Source of the DNA: Armatimonadota bacterium
GTDB lineage: Bacteria; Armatimonadota; Zipacnadia; Zipacnadales; FEN-943
Length of the DNA: 5,597 nt
Assembly (NCBI GenBank): GCA_026419655.1
Contig: JANZZA010000440.1
Span: forward strand, 1 to 5,597
Direction of reading: 5' to 3'
Part shown: positions 1 through 5,597 of the stretch, piece after piece
Numbering within the stretch: the first letter of the stretch is position 1
Layout of the letters: every line of letters starts with the position of its first letter
The notes under the pieces: model-generated
The model's database searches: none
Told to the model about the DNA's origin: nothing
The model's input: only the letters and a program-made list of their open reading frames with translations
Translations under genes and position numbers: made by a program

Positions 1-198
1 TTTGTCAGGATTTTGTTTCGGGCAGGAAAGAATAAGGCCTGGAGAATCACCTCGGGCCATTTTCCCAAAATCCGGTGTTGGCCTGCAGAAAGCCACGAAA
101 CTGCATAACGTTGTGTGCCCGGCCTTCTACGTTGGAATCACATTCAGAACCGGGGCAGGGGCTTTCGTCAGAGTCTCCCTAGAAAACCGAATACTCCC
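1..198 (+). repeat. MITE-like repeat element, copy A (cut by window start)
   Basis: This copy is homologous to the reverse complement of 208-418. The two align with no net gap: position i pairs with position 406-i from 1 to 198. Identity is about 64% by hand count (127 of 198), and about 89% at 11-46, where all four differences are transitions. It ends at 182-198 with the inverted terminus read here as GAAAACCGAATACTCCC. By symmetry its outer end should lie about 13 bases beyond the window start. A frame without stops crosses it (from position 2 to 286) and resembles the matching frame of copy B. However, differences are not visibly concentrated at third codon positions, so I do not call a gene. 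I infer a small non-autonomous mobile element; no target-site duplication is visible. Confidence 0.6.
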
Positions 199-224
199 GG
201 TCCCTCGGGGAGTATTCGGTTTTC
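182..224. repeat. Perfect 17-bp inverted repeat (hairpin) at the repeat junction
   Basis: Arms 182-198 (GAAAACCGAATACTCCC) and 208-224 are exact reverse complements around a 9-base loop (199-207). The arms are the abutting inner termini of repeat copies A and B. The stem has A-rich and T-rich outer ends, so either transcript would form a strong hairpin followed by UUUU. It could therefore act as a bidirectional intrinsic terminator. No confident gene end lies close by, so that role is inference. Confidence 0.7.
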
Positions 225-418
225 CAAGCATACTGTTGGAAAAGTTCCTGCAGCGTCTGGCAGACGCGCTCCGAGGCAAAAGATGAGACATACAAGTTTA
301 TACACTTCTGTTGCCCTGCATAAGTGAGCACCGGGTTTGGGACAGACCACCAAAGTTGGTTCTCCAGGCCTTACTCTTCCCTGCCTGAAATAAAACCCTG
401 AGTAAACTGAATACTCCC
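208..418 (-). repeat. MITE-like repeat element, copy B (complete, 211 bp)
   Basis: This is a complete element bounded by imperfect terminal inverted repeats. The left end at 208-225 begins GGGAGTATTCGGTTTT. The right end at 401-418, read on the minus strand, begins GGGAGTATTCAGTTTA, matching at 15 of 18 positions. The body matches copy A in inverse orientation, best over 360-395 (AAGGCCTGGAGAA core). It carries no transposase and is far too short for one. Size, terminal repeats and a second diverged copy next door suggest a MITE or similar short interspersed repeat. Transposon family is unknown, and a folded-RNA repeat class is an alternative. Confidence 0.6.
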
Positions 419-571
419 GAATGAGTTAGTAGCGTTGCAAGGGTTGCGAGCGGCCGACCCAAGGAATCTTCGCGGAGCCATTTTGCTTCCCGGATAAACC
501 TCACGATAGTCGTCAGAAACTGCGGTCGCGGTGGGGCCATCGCAGCCAGCCCTTCACTCACGGAAGACTTA
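419..571. other. Gap between repeat copy B and the marginal ORF; no feature seen
   Basis: A minus-strand frame beginning at the ATG at 598-600 crosses this stretch and runs on into repeat copy B, ending near 298. Its last ~40 codons are simply repeat sequence. I found no RNA gene, promoter or terminator here. Confidence 0.4.
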
Positions 572-1027
572 TTAGCCCAGGTAGCGGACATGGTGGCCAA
601 ACACGCGCAGCCTGCCCGGCACCCGACCCAGCAGTGCCTGCGGCCGGTCGCGCCCCGGACGGCCCAGATTTGTCCAAGCCTGTCGGTTGTCCGCTACCCC
701 ACTTGCTGCGCGGTTTACGTCTCCACCAACCACCGCCACCGCGCACGTACCCTTTGCCGCTTCCTCAGCCATGATGAATATGCCGCCATGCGCAACCAGA
801 TAATGGGGGCCTTTCGCAGACACCTTGCGCAGATAGAGAGCAACAACGATGGGGTCCCGACTTTTCTGCCGGAAAACCTGCCCGGCGAGCTTTTCATCGT
901 CGCGGTCTAAAGCGGCCGGCGCCTGCTCCAAGCGCAGCCGAGCAACCATTCCTGGGGTGGGATTAACCTGCCGGCCCTTATCGTCGCTGATGAAATCTGC
1001 CTGCCACGCCAGACACTGCCCTAACAT
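572..1027 (-). CDS. Hypothetical protein, 151 aa (marginal ORF)
   Basis: I do not recognise this product. The frame starts at ATG (1025-1027), preceded by AGGAAG (1032-1037, minus strand) at a sensible distance, and stops at TAA (572-574). An in-frame TGA at 1049-1051 rules out a longer N-terminus. Its first ~110 residues have a believable composition, with many Asp, Glu, Lys, Ala and Val and segments such as DDEKLAG and AVAVVGGDVNRAA. The last ~35 residues are Arg/Gly-rich and look less natural. No signal peptide, membrane segment or catalytic motif is evident. A plus-strand frame at 590-910 uses the same codon boundaries and looks almost as protein-like (SHDEYAAMRNQIMGAFRRHL), so strand choice rests mainly on the ribosome binding site. 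It may be a decayed gene fragment or chance. Confidence 0.3.
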   Translation of the reverse strand: MLGQCLAWQADFISDDKGRQVNPTPGMVARLRLEQAPAALDRDDEKLAGQVFRQKSRDPIVVALYLRKVSAKGPHYLVAHGGIFIMAEEAAKGTCAVAVVGGDVNRAASGVADNRQAWTNLGRPGRDRPQALLGRVPGRLRVFGHHVRYLG

Positions 1028-1039
1028 CGCGCTTCCTGC

Positions 1040-1877
1040 GGTGATCAGTCAAACCGCACTCTGCCTGGTTATCCCGGCCATCCATTGCCTCGAGCTAGCG
1101 CAGAAGAATTAAGAAACTCCCCGGTTACGGCCCTCCACATCCCAGTCAAGCGCTCCTATAAGTTAGTGACTCTCGGACCAATTTTATTCCGAGGCCGACA
1201 GAATTCCTTGGGAAAGTGTCGCAAAACTCTTCGGATTACAGCATGCGGCAAGTTGCCAACAGTTGCCAGAAGAAAGACCGTATGGGGGATTCCCTCCAGA
1301 GACTCGGCTTGCCAGGCTTGCTAAGAGGACAAGCAGTAGCTACTCGTGGGAGAGAGGAACCTTGCAAGGCAGGCCAGACAAGCGCTTGACTCTTGGCAGT
1401 CTTGCTTTCCAGCGCGTTCCGTGGCACCGCCCTTTTCGCTTGATTGACGAGACCGCGCATTTGGGGTTTCGTGGACCAGATTGTGGCAGAGACCTTTACC
1501 AGCGTGGGATAGCGCATGCACGACCTGGCTGCTTTCGAGGAATCGGGTACCTGTCCCCGGGCCGGTAACCCTCACCTGGTATCGCACAGGCTGGCCTGGG
1601 TATGCCCCGGGGAGGTACTGTTCCGGACACAACCATCCCTAAGCCCGCCTTCCCAAATTTTCGTACTGCAGCGGGCCGGTAGCTTCTCGTCTTCGCCAGA
1701 GAACACGCGCATTTACAGGGAGTTGGCACGGGCGGAACCCCGCTATTTGGCCAAAGGAAGCCTGCCCCTGCCTGGGAGAGCTCTCTTTGAAAAAGTTGTC
1801 CCCCCGACACCCTTCCTCCACTCTTTCGTGCAGCTTCAACCGGACATGGTATGTGACTGTACAGCGCCCACCGTGCC
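1040..1877. other. Long stretch without a supportable gene
   Basis: About 840 bases separate the marginal ORF from the end of the propeller gene. Several frames of 70-145 codons are open on both strands. They are rich in Cys, Ser, Pro and Arg, mutually overlapping, mostly lack ribosome binding sites and resemble no family I know, so I treat them as chance. I looked for tRNA T-arm consensus, T-box, RNase P and common riboswitch signatures and found none. The region does contain unusual local symmetry: GGCAAGTTGCC (1247-1257), AGTTGCCA repeated at a 10-base step (1251-1268), three 10-bp palindromes at 1335-1388, and GAGAGCTCTC (1776-1785). It could be a decayed region, an unrecognised ncRNA, or a regulatory region. 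Confidence 0.5.
1308..1404. repeat. Cluster of CTTG/CAAG words and 10-bp palindromes
   Basis: Nine CTTG or CAAG words fall in 97 bases, at 1308, 1317, 1330, 1361, 1365, 1379, 1385, 1392 and 1401. Random sequence would give fewer than one. Within the cluster are three perfect 10-bp palindromes: AGTAGCTACT (1335-1344), CCTTGCAAGG (1360-1369) and CAAGCGCTTG (1379-1388). Further copies lie outside at 1207, 1249 and 1439. Perfect short palindromes in series are typical of homodimeric regulator sites, but the different cores and uneven centre spacing (25 then 19 bases) fit a folded RNA as well. Function is unknown. Confidence 0.45.
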
Positions 1878-3041
1878 TTAGCGCAGACAGTACAAGTGGC
1901 CGTCGCTCGCGCCAATGTACAGCTTCCCGCCATCTAGGGCCGGAGAGGAATAGATTTTAGGGGCAAGTCTCGTGCGGCTGAGAACCGCCCCATCGGAAAG
2001 CCGCACAGCATACACACATCCATCCTGGGCGCCAAAATACGCTGTATCTTCCGCCCACGCCGGAGAGGAATCCACTACGCTGCCCACCTGCTGCCTGTAG
2101 ACTTCCCGGGTTCCATCCGCCGCCTGCGCTCGAAGAAGCGTGTCCGACAGATATCCCTCAACCGATACATAAGCAACGCCGATTGGCGCCAGGATAGGGC
2201 TGGCAAAGATTGACCGCGGCCCCCGGACGTGCCAGAGCTGCTCACCTGTGTCCGCATTGAGCACCATGAGGTACGGTATCTCGGGCGGAACTAGCCGAGT
2301 GGGACTGACAAGAGGCACCAGTAGCTTGCCATCAGCCACAACCGGTGCTGCCATCACGTGGCACGAGGTCTCTACCTTCCACAAGGTTTTGCCGTCGGTG
2401 GGCAACAGGGCCCACACCGTGCCGGCCTCATCCCCGACGAAAATCCGCTGCCCGTCGCTGGCGGCTGCCGCGCTGATGCCCCCCGCTAGCTGCACCTCCC
2501 AAATCTTGGCGCCATCCGCCAGCCGCGTCGCATGAAATACGCCATCCATGCTGCCCCAGTAGCACGTATCGCCCAGGACCAGCGGCGAGGCGACCACCGC
2601 ATCCCAGGCCCGCACACGCCACAAGGTCTTGCCGTCCAGGCCCAGGCAATACAAGAACCGACGCGCCGTGCCAATCACCAACCGGTCCTGCGCGAGTGCG
2701 GCGGCCGAGCATACCGCCCCGTCCAGCGACACGCGCCATCGGACCGCTCCAGTGCCCGCGTCCACAGCGGCAAAAGTGCCATGGTTTGTCCCAACCCAGA
2801 CTGTGCCCGAAGCTACAACGGGTGAGCCGTCCACACTGCCCCCAAGCTGGGTTTTCCAGGCTAGCGTCGGCTGGGCACCAATGGGAGCCGCCGCCCGGCC
2901 AGTCCTGGCCAAGTCGCCGCGAAAAGTCGGCCAGTCACCCACCGCGGTAGCTGGCAGCGCCAGGGCGGCCATGAGGACAGTACTCGTAACGTTGACGGGT
3001 CTCCGCACTGCGGCGGAGACCCGCCTCCAAAACCGTTGCAT
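1878..3041 (-). CDS. Exported PQQ-repeat beta-propeller protein (BamB/YncE-like), 387 aa
   Basis: This is a predicted exported eight-bladed beta-propeller of the PQQ-like repeat superfamily. Such folds serve as protein-binding scaffolds (as in BamB) or, with extra residues, quinoprotein enzymes; no dehydrogenase active site is visible here, so a binding role is likelier. A basic N-terminus (MQRFWRRV...RRP) and hydrophobic core (TVLMAALALPATAVG) form a signal peptide with cleavage near residue 35; no lipobox Cys, unlike E. coli BamB. The mature N-terminus carries the family motif DWPTFRGDLARTG (36-48). Eight S/A-x-P-type blade starts lie near 73, 112, 151, 190, 231, 280, 325 and 365; the first four are spaced exactly 39 residues apart. 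Many blades end in DGKTLW or TGxxxW. Blade 5 has a proline-rich insertion (244-257). ATG at 3039-3041 is preferred: it gives a clean signal peptide and follows GGGGG (3049-3053) by 7 bases. A TTG at 3104 in the same frame would overlap the upstream gene and add an Arg-rich leader. It is the last gene of the apparent operon, 19 bases after the lipoprotein stop. Confidence 0.88.
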   Translation of the reverse strand: MQRFWRRVSAAVRRPVNVTSTVLMAALALPATAVGDWPTFRGDLARTGRAAAPIGAQPTLAWKTQLGGSVDGSPVVASGTVWVGTNHGTFAAVDAGTGAVRWRVSLDGAVCSAAALAQDRLVIGTARRFLYCLGLDGKTLWRVRAWDAVVASPLVLGDTCYWGSMDGVFHATRLADGAKIWEVQLAGGISAAAASDGQRIFVGDEAGTVWALLPTDGKTLWKVETSCHVMAAPVVADGKLLVPLVSPTRLVPPEIPYLMVLNADTGEQLWHVRGPRSIFASPILAPIGVAYVSVEGYLSDTLLRAQAADGTREVYRQQVGSVVDSSPAWAEDTAYFGAQDGCVYAVRLSDGAVLSRTRLAPKIYSSPALDGGKLYIGASDGHLYCLR

Positions 3042-3060
3042 TGCTGCGCCCCCGCCACGC

Positions 3061-3477
3061 CTACGGTGGACTGGGCGGCAGGTCTGCCTCTTCGAAGAGC
3101 ACAAAAGCCTCGGGCAGAGTAGTTACTACGCCCTCTACCACCGTCGCCACGATTTGCTCGCCGCCACTGGGCAGCGCAAAACCCTCGGGCGGGACCACCG
3201 TGACCGTATAGGTCCCGGGATCAAGTATCAGCTCGAAGCGGCTGTTCACCACCGTAGTCGTCTTTACCACAGTTGCTCCCTGCTTCGCCTGCACCACCAC
3301 ATCTCCGACAGGCAAATCCTCGTAGCCGAAAATGACTACCTGCCCGCGCAGCACTCCCTTGCCCTTAGGTATACCTCCTCCGTCACCACCACCGCCGGGA
3401 CCGCCCGACCCACCACACCCAACCACAACCCAAAGGGTCATTGCTGTAGCAGCCACTAGCCTCACTGTGCTGCGCAT
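3061..3477 (-). CDS. Small lipoprotein with one carboxypeptidase-regulatory-like domain, 138 aa
   Basis: Residues 1-21 form a lipoprotein signal: MRSTVR, hydrophobic LVAATAMTLW, then lipobox VVGC with Cys21 as the predicted lipidated residue. A flexible Gly-rich linker follows (22-36, GGSGGPGGGGDGGG). Residues ~42-128 make a single beta-sandwich of the CarboxypepD_reg/transthyretin-like or CNA_B-like type: GVLRGQVV, then VGDVVVQAKQ, then FELILDPGTYTVTVVPP. The 'DPGTYTVTV' turn and strand is the most diagnostic part. It probably sits on the outside of the membrane as a small anchored structural or binding module. ATG at 3475-3477 follows AGGAG (3488-3492) by 10 bases. The gene begins 31 bases after the large multidomain gene stops, and its domain resembles those in that gene, which supports joint function. 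No enzyme motif is present and the precise role is unknown. Confidence 0.82.
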   Translation of the reverse strand: MRSTVRLVAATAMTLWVVVGCGGSGGPGGGGDGGGIPKGKGVLRGQVVIFGYEDLPVGDVVVQAKQGATVVKTTTVVNSRFELILDPGTYTVTVVPPEGFALPSGGEQIVATVVEGVVTTLPEAFVLFEEADLPPSPP

Positions 3478-3487
3478 TATTTCTTCA

Positions 3488-3492
3488 CTCCT
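3488..3492 (-). promoter_or_regulatory. Ribosome binding site of the lipoprotein gene
   Basis: AGGAG (within AGGAGTGAAG) lies 10 bases upstream of the ATG at 3477. It sits inside the 31-base gap after the preceding stop, where there is no clear room for a separate promoter. This fixes the start and supports cotranscription. Confidence 0.7.
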
Positions 3493-3508
3493 ATATCGGA
3501 GCTCTGTT

Positions 3509-5597
3509 CTATCGCCCGCTGGCGAGCGTAACGTGAGTGACGCACTTTACTCGCTGGCCGTTCTCAGCTACGGCGTCAAGCTCAATAAGGTACCGCCCAG
3601 CAGGAACCGGGCTGCCCGCAGCATTCCGGCCGTCCCAGGCCAGCGTGTTCACACCGACCCCCGCCGGTGCGTTGGTGGCAATCACCCGTACAACCCTGCC
3701 GGCGATATTGAGCACCCGGGCCGTCACCGCGCACGGTGCAGTCGCCGAGTAGCTCACCGTCACCCGAGAGCCAGCCGCCGTGGCCGAAACCCCGCTCAGC
3801 ACCAGGCCGCCTACGCTCTTCGGCGCCACCGTCAGTCGCAGATGCCGGGTGGCACCTTCGGGCCCCGACCGGAACACATACTGGCTCGTCGTCCTCATGT
3901 ACACCGACTTGCCTGTCTCCAGGTCCGTCAGCGTCACCTGCAGGTCCTTGGGCAGTTTGCTCAGGTCCGGGAGGGCCACCGCCACGTCCGTGTCAGGTAT
4001 GTCCGTAGTCACTACCAGGTCCCACTCGTAGCTGGTGCGGCCTGAAGCGAGCACCGACCGCGACAGCGCCTCGCCCGTGGCCGACGTCACGGCCACGTAC
4101 ACCGAGTTGGGCATGGCCGGCGGCTTCTCGACAGCCAGGGCCGGGCCAGTGCTGCGCACGCCAACTGCACAGCAGTGGTCGGCCCTGTCGCCTGCTCGCG
4201 CCTCAACGGCCAGCCACCAGCCGTCAGCACCGAGGTCAAGTTGCAGCGCCTCGGCCTGCCGAGCTTCAAAGGGACCGCCCGGCACCCCTATACTCACCGT
4301 GCTCAGCCCCAACGCACGTACCCACATGCCTTCCCACGGCAGCACGTAGTCGCGGGCTATCCCCACCCCTGGCTCGGCCGCGATCAGCAGATAAGTGGCC
4401 CGGATTGGATCCCACGTGTACACGAAGGGCCGGATGCTGCCCGAGAGCGCCGTTATCCGGTCAACAGGAAGTCGCTGCAGCCACGGGTTGCCAAACATGT
4501 TCCACCCGTCCGGCGCAGCTAGCGTCACAGGCTCGTCCGTCGGCACCGGTGTGCCTGGGATCTGCAGGTTCGTTGTGCCGGAGAACATCACCCAGAATCC
4601 GCGCCCGGGCCGCACCCGGAGCTGCTCTGCATTGGGCGACGACCGAGCCGTCAGGTACCGAGGCGGCACCGCCGACGGGTCATACCGTGCTACCCGGTCC
4701 GTGCCGAACACCACCGCAGGCGAGGCGTCCCGCGGTACGCAGGGCACGCTGATCAGATGCAGGCCGCCCGCGAATTGCTGCGACACCACCGTGTACCCTA
4801 CGAAATCAACACCCGTCTGGTCAGGCGGTACCGTCACAGCTCGTGCACCGCTCTGCCAGTTGCCCGCACCGTCACGCCAGAAGAACGTGTAGCCAGCCTT
4901 CTGGCACGTCACATTCACCGTGCCGGCCGTTATGCCACCAATCTGGTACCGTCCGTTGGCCGCGGTCACTGCCGTCCGCCCGTCAGCATTGACCACGACG
5001 CCCTCAAGCGGATCCCCCGCGCTGTCCGTCACCGTCCCGGAGATCGTAAAGGTAGACGGCAGGGCCTCAAAGTCCAGGCCGGCTATGTCAGCGTTCACGA
5101 TGGTAGCCGTCCGCGAAGCCGGGTTGAACTGGTAGTTGGCCAGAGACGGCACCACCGTGTACGCTCCCGCCGGCAGGTTGGCTATCCGCCACGTGCCGTC
5201 GCTGCCCGTTACCGTCGTCTTGCCGTCAACCGTTATGGTCACTCCCTGCAGACCCGCGCCGCCCAGCGTCACCCGGCCGCTGAGCGCGTAGGTCGGCAGG
5301 CTACCCACAAAGTCGGCATTGTCCACGTCCTGCGCCAGACCAGTGTACCTGCGATTCGCGGGCGTGAAGGTCCACCCGGACTTCGTCGGCGTAACGGTGT
5401 AGTCGCCCGTGCGCAGGTCGCGGAAGGCGTAATAGCCGTTGCCGTCAGTGGCAGTACTCTTGCTCGCCGCGCCGCTGAGGGTGACGGTTACGCCGGCAAT
5501 CGGCTTGCCAGCCGTGTCCACAATCCGGCCGACGATGTAGTAGGTCCTCGGCGCCGTCGTAAACGTGTAGCTCAGCGTACTCTTGTTCTTCGGCGAA
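3509..5597 (-). CDS. Secreted multidomain protein: tandem CarboxypepD_reg-like repeats plus FlgD-like Ig C-terminus (N-terminus outside window)
   Basis: The frame is open to the right edge: 695 codons are visible and the true start lies beyond 5597. A GTG at 5519-5521 is an internal Val in the strand TYYIVGRIVDTAGKPIAGV, not a start. Numbering from the first whole codon (5594-5596): three carboxypeptidase-regulatory-like beta-sandwiches at ~19-100, ~103-178 and ~183-268, each with a G-x-V start, a [L/I]-x-G-V central strand, a DG-x-[G/W]-Y/W turn and an AGxYTV-like end. Residues ~277-435 contain two similar halves (see findings) with LHLISVP and WNMFGNP openings. A beta-rich region follows (~445-595; KPPAMPNSVYVAV, LPKDLQVTLTDLETGKSVYM). 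The C-terminus (~597-680) is a FlgD-type Ig domain: ARVLNIAGRVVRVI, then NTLAWDGRNAAGSPVPAGRYLIEL. There is no C-terminal membrane segment, LPxTG or dockerin. Such proteins are usually secreted and structural or carbohydrate/protein binding; no catalytic residues stand out. It is the first gene seen of the three-gene array and ends at TAG (3509-3511). Confidence 0.85.
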   Translation of the reverse strand, partial: SPKNKSTLSYTFTTAPRTYYIVGRIVDTAGKPIAGVTVTLSGAASKSTATDGNGYYAFRDLRTGDYTVTPTKSGWTFTPANRRYTGLAQDVDNADFVGSLPTYALSGRVTLGGAGLQGVTITVDGKTTVTGSDGTWRIANLPAGAYTVVPSLANYQFNPASRTATIVNADIAGLDFEALPSTFTISGTVTDSAGDPLEGVVVNADGRTAVTAANGRYQIGGITAGTVNVTCQKAGYTFFWRDGAGNWQSGARAVTVPPDQTGVDFVGYTVVSQQFAGGLHLISVPCVPRDASPAVVFGTDRVARYDPSAVPPRYLTARSSPNAEQLRVRPGRGFWVMFSGTTNLQIPGTPVPTDEPVTLAAPDGWNMFGNPWLQRLPVDRITALSGSIRPFVYTWDPIRATYLLIAAEPGVGIARDYVLPWEGMWVRALGLSTVSIGVPGGPFEARQAEALQLDLGADGWWLAVEARAGDRADHCCAVGVRSTGPALAVEKPPAMPNSVYVAVTSATGEALSRSVLASGRTSYEWDLVVTTDIPDTDVAVALPDLSKLPKDLQVTLTDLETGKSVYMRTTSQYVFRSGPEGATRHLRLTVAPKSVGGLVLSGVSATAAGSRVTVSYSATAPCAVTARVLNIAGRVVRVIATNAPAGVGVNTLAWDGRNAAGSPVPAGRYLIELDAVAENGQRVKCVTHVTLASGR

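Noticed and set aside
1120..1180. Possible promoter on the minus strand (TTGGTC or TTGACT with TATAGG- or TAACCG-like boxes) ahead of the 572-1027 ORF
   Set aside because: Each candidate matches only one box well and spacing is poor, so it cannot be separated from chance.
1856..1891. Imperfect hairpin around the stop codon of the propeller gene (ACTGTACAGCGC with GCGCAGACAGT) as a terminator
   Set aside because: The stem is imperfect, the stop codon sits in the loop and no U-tract follows in the direction of transcription.
1496..1933. 145-codon minus-strand ORF overlapping the end of the propeller gene
   Set aside because: Its composition is rich in Pro, Arg and Cys, it begins inside a well-supported gene in another frame, and it resembles no family I recognise.
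3042..3104. TTG start at 3104 extending the propeller protein by 21 residues
   Set aside because: It would overlap the lipoprotein gene by 44 bases, lacks a clear ribosome binding site and puts an Arg-rich leader before an otherwise clean signal peptide that begins at the ATG at 3041.
2629..3459. 276-codon plus-strand ORF antisense to the propeller and lipoprotein genes
   Set aside because: It is the reverse-strand shadow of two well-supported GC-rich genes; the product is Arg/Pro/His-rich and low in plausible domain content.
3332..4045. 237-codon plus-strand ORF antisense to the lipoprotein and the large secreted gene
   Set aside because: Shadow frame with a Pro- and Arg-rich translation, no ribosome binding site and no recognisable domain.
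5519..5521. GTG as start of the large secreted protein
   Set aside because: The frame stays open to the window edge and the upstream residues (TYYIVGRI) complete the first strand of the first regulatory-like domain.
1..5597. CRISPR array, tRNA, rRNA or known riboswitch
   Set aside because: No regularly spaced direct repeats, no T-arm or acceptor-stem pattern, and no conserved riboswitch core was found on either strand by eye.

Overview
This is a bacterial window with a sharp split in character. The right two thirds (1878-5597) is a tightly packed, GC-rich, minus-strand array of three genes for exported, beta-strand-rich proteins. The left third (1-1877) has no confidently identifiable gene and holds diverged repeats and clustered palindromes. 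The lipobox, signal peptide, purine-rich ribosome binding site and TAG/TAA stops are all ordinary bacterial features. Multi-copy carboxypeptidase-regulatory-like domains, a FlgD-like Ig C-terminus, a glycine-rich lipoprotein and a PQQ-type propeller together recall Armatimonadota or environmental Bacillota-like genomes. That is an impression, not an assignment.

Reading in the direction of transcription (right to left): (1) a large secreted multidomain protein, open at the right edge of the window, with three tandem CarboxypepD_reg-like domains, an internally duplicated 'W-G-x-P' module, a beta-rich region and a FlgD-type Ig domain; (2) 31 bp downstream, a small lipoprotein with one similar beta-sandwich domain and its own good ribosome binding site; (3) 19 bp downstream, an exported eight-bladed PQQ-repeat (BamB/YncE-like) beta-propeller. 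The spacing suggests one transcript. All three products are predicted to be exported, so this looks like an envelope or extracellular set, probably with binding or structural roles. No catalytic motif is visible in any of them.

Left region: 1-418 is one long imperfect inverted repeat, two copies of a ~211 bp element placed head to head. Each copy ends in a GGGAGTATTC-type terminal inverted repeat, and the two inner termini form a perfect 17-bp stem. This looks like a miniature non-autonomous mobile element (MITE-like) pair. 572-1027 holds a marginal minus-strand ORF with a plausible ribosome binding site. 1040-1877 has no supported gene, but includes a dense cluster of CTTG/CAAG words and 10-bp perfect palindromes at about 1308-1404 that could be a regulatory or structured element.
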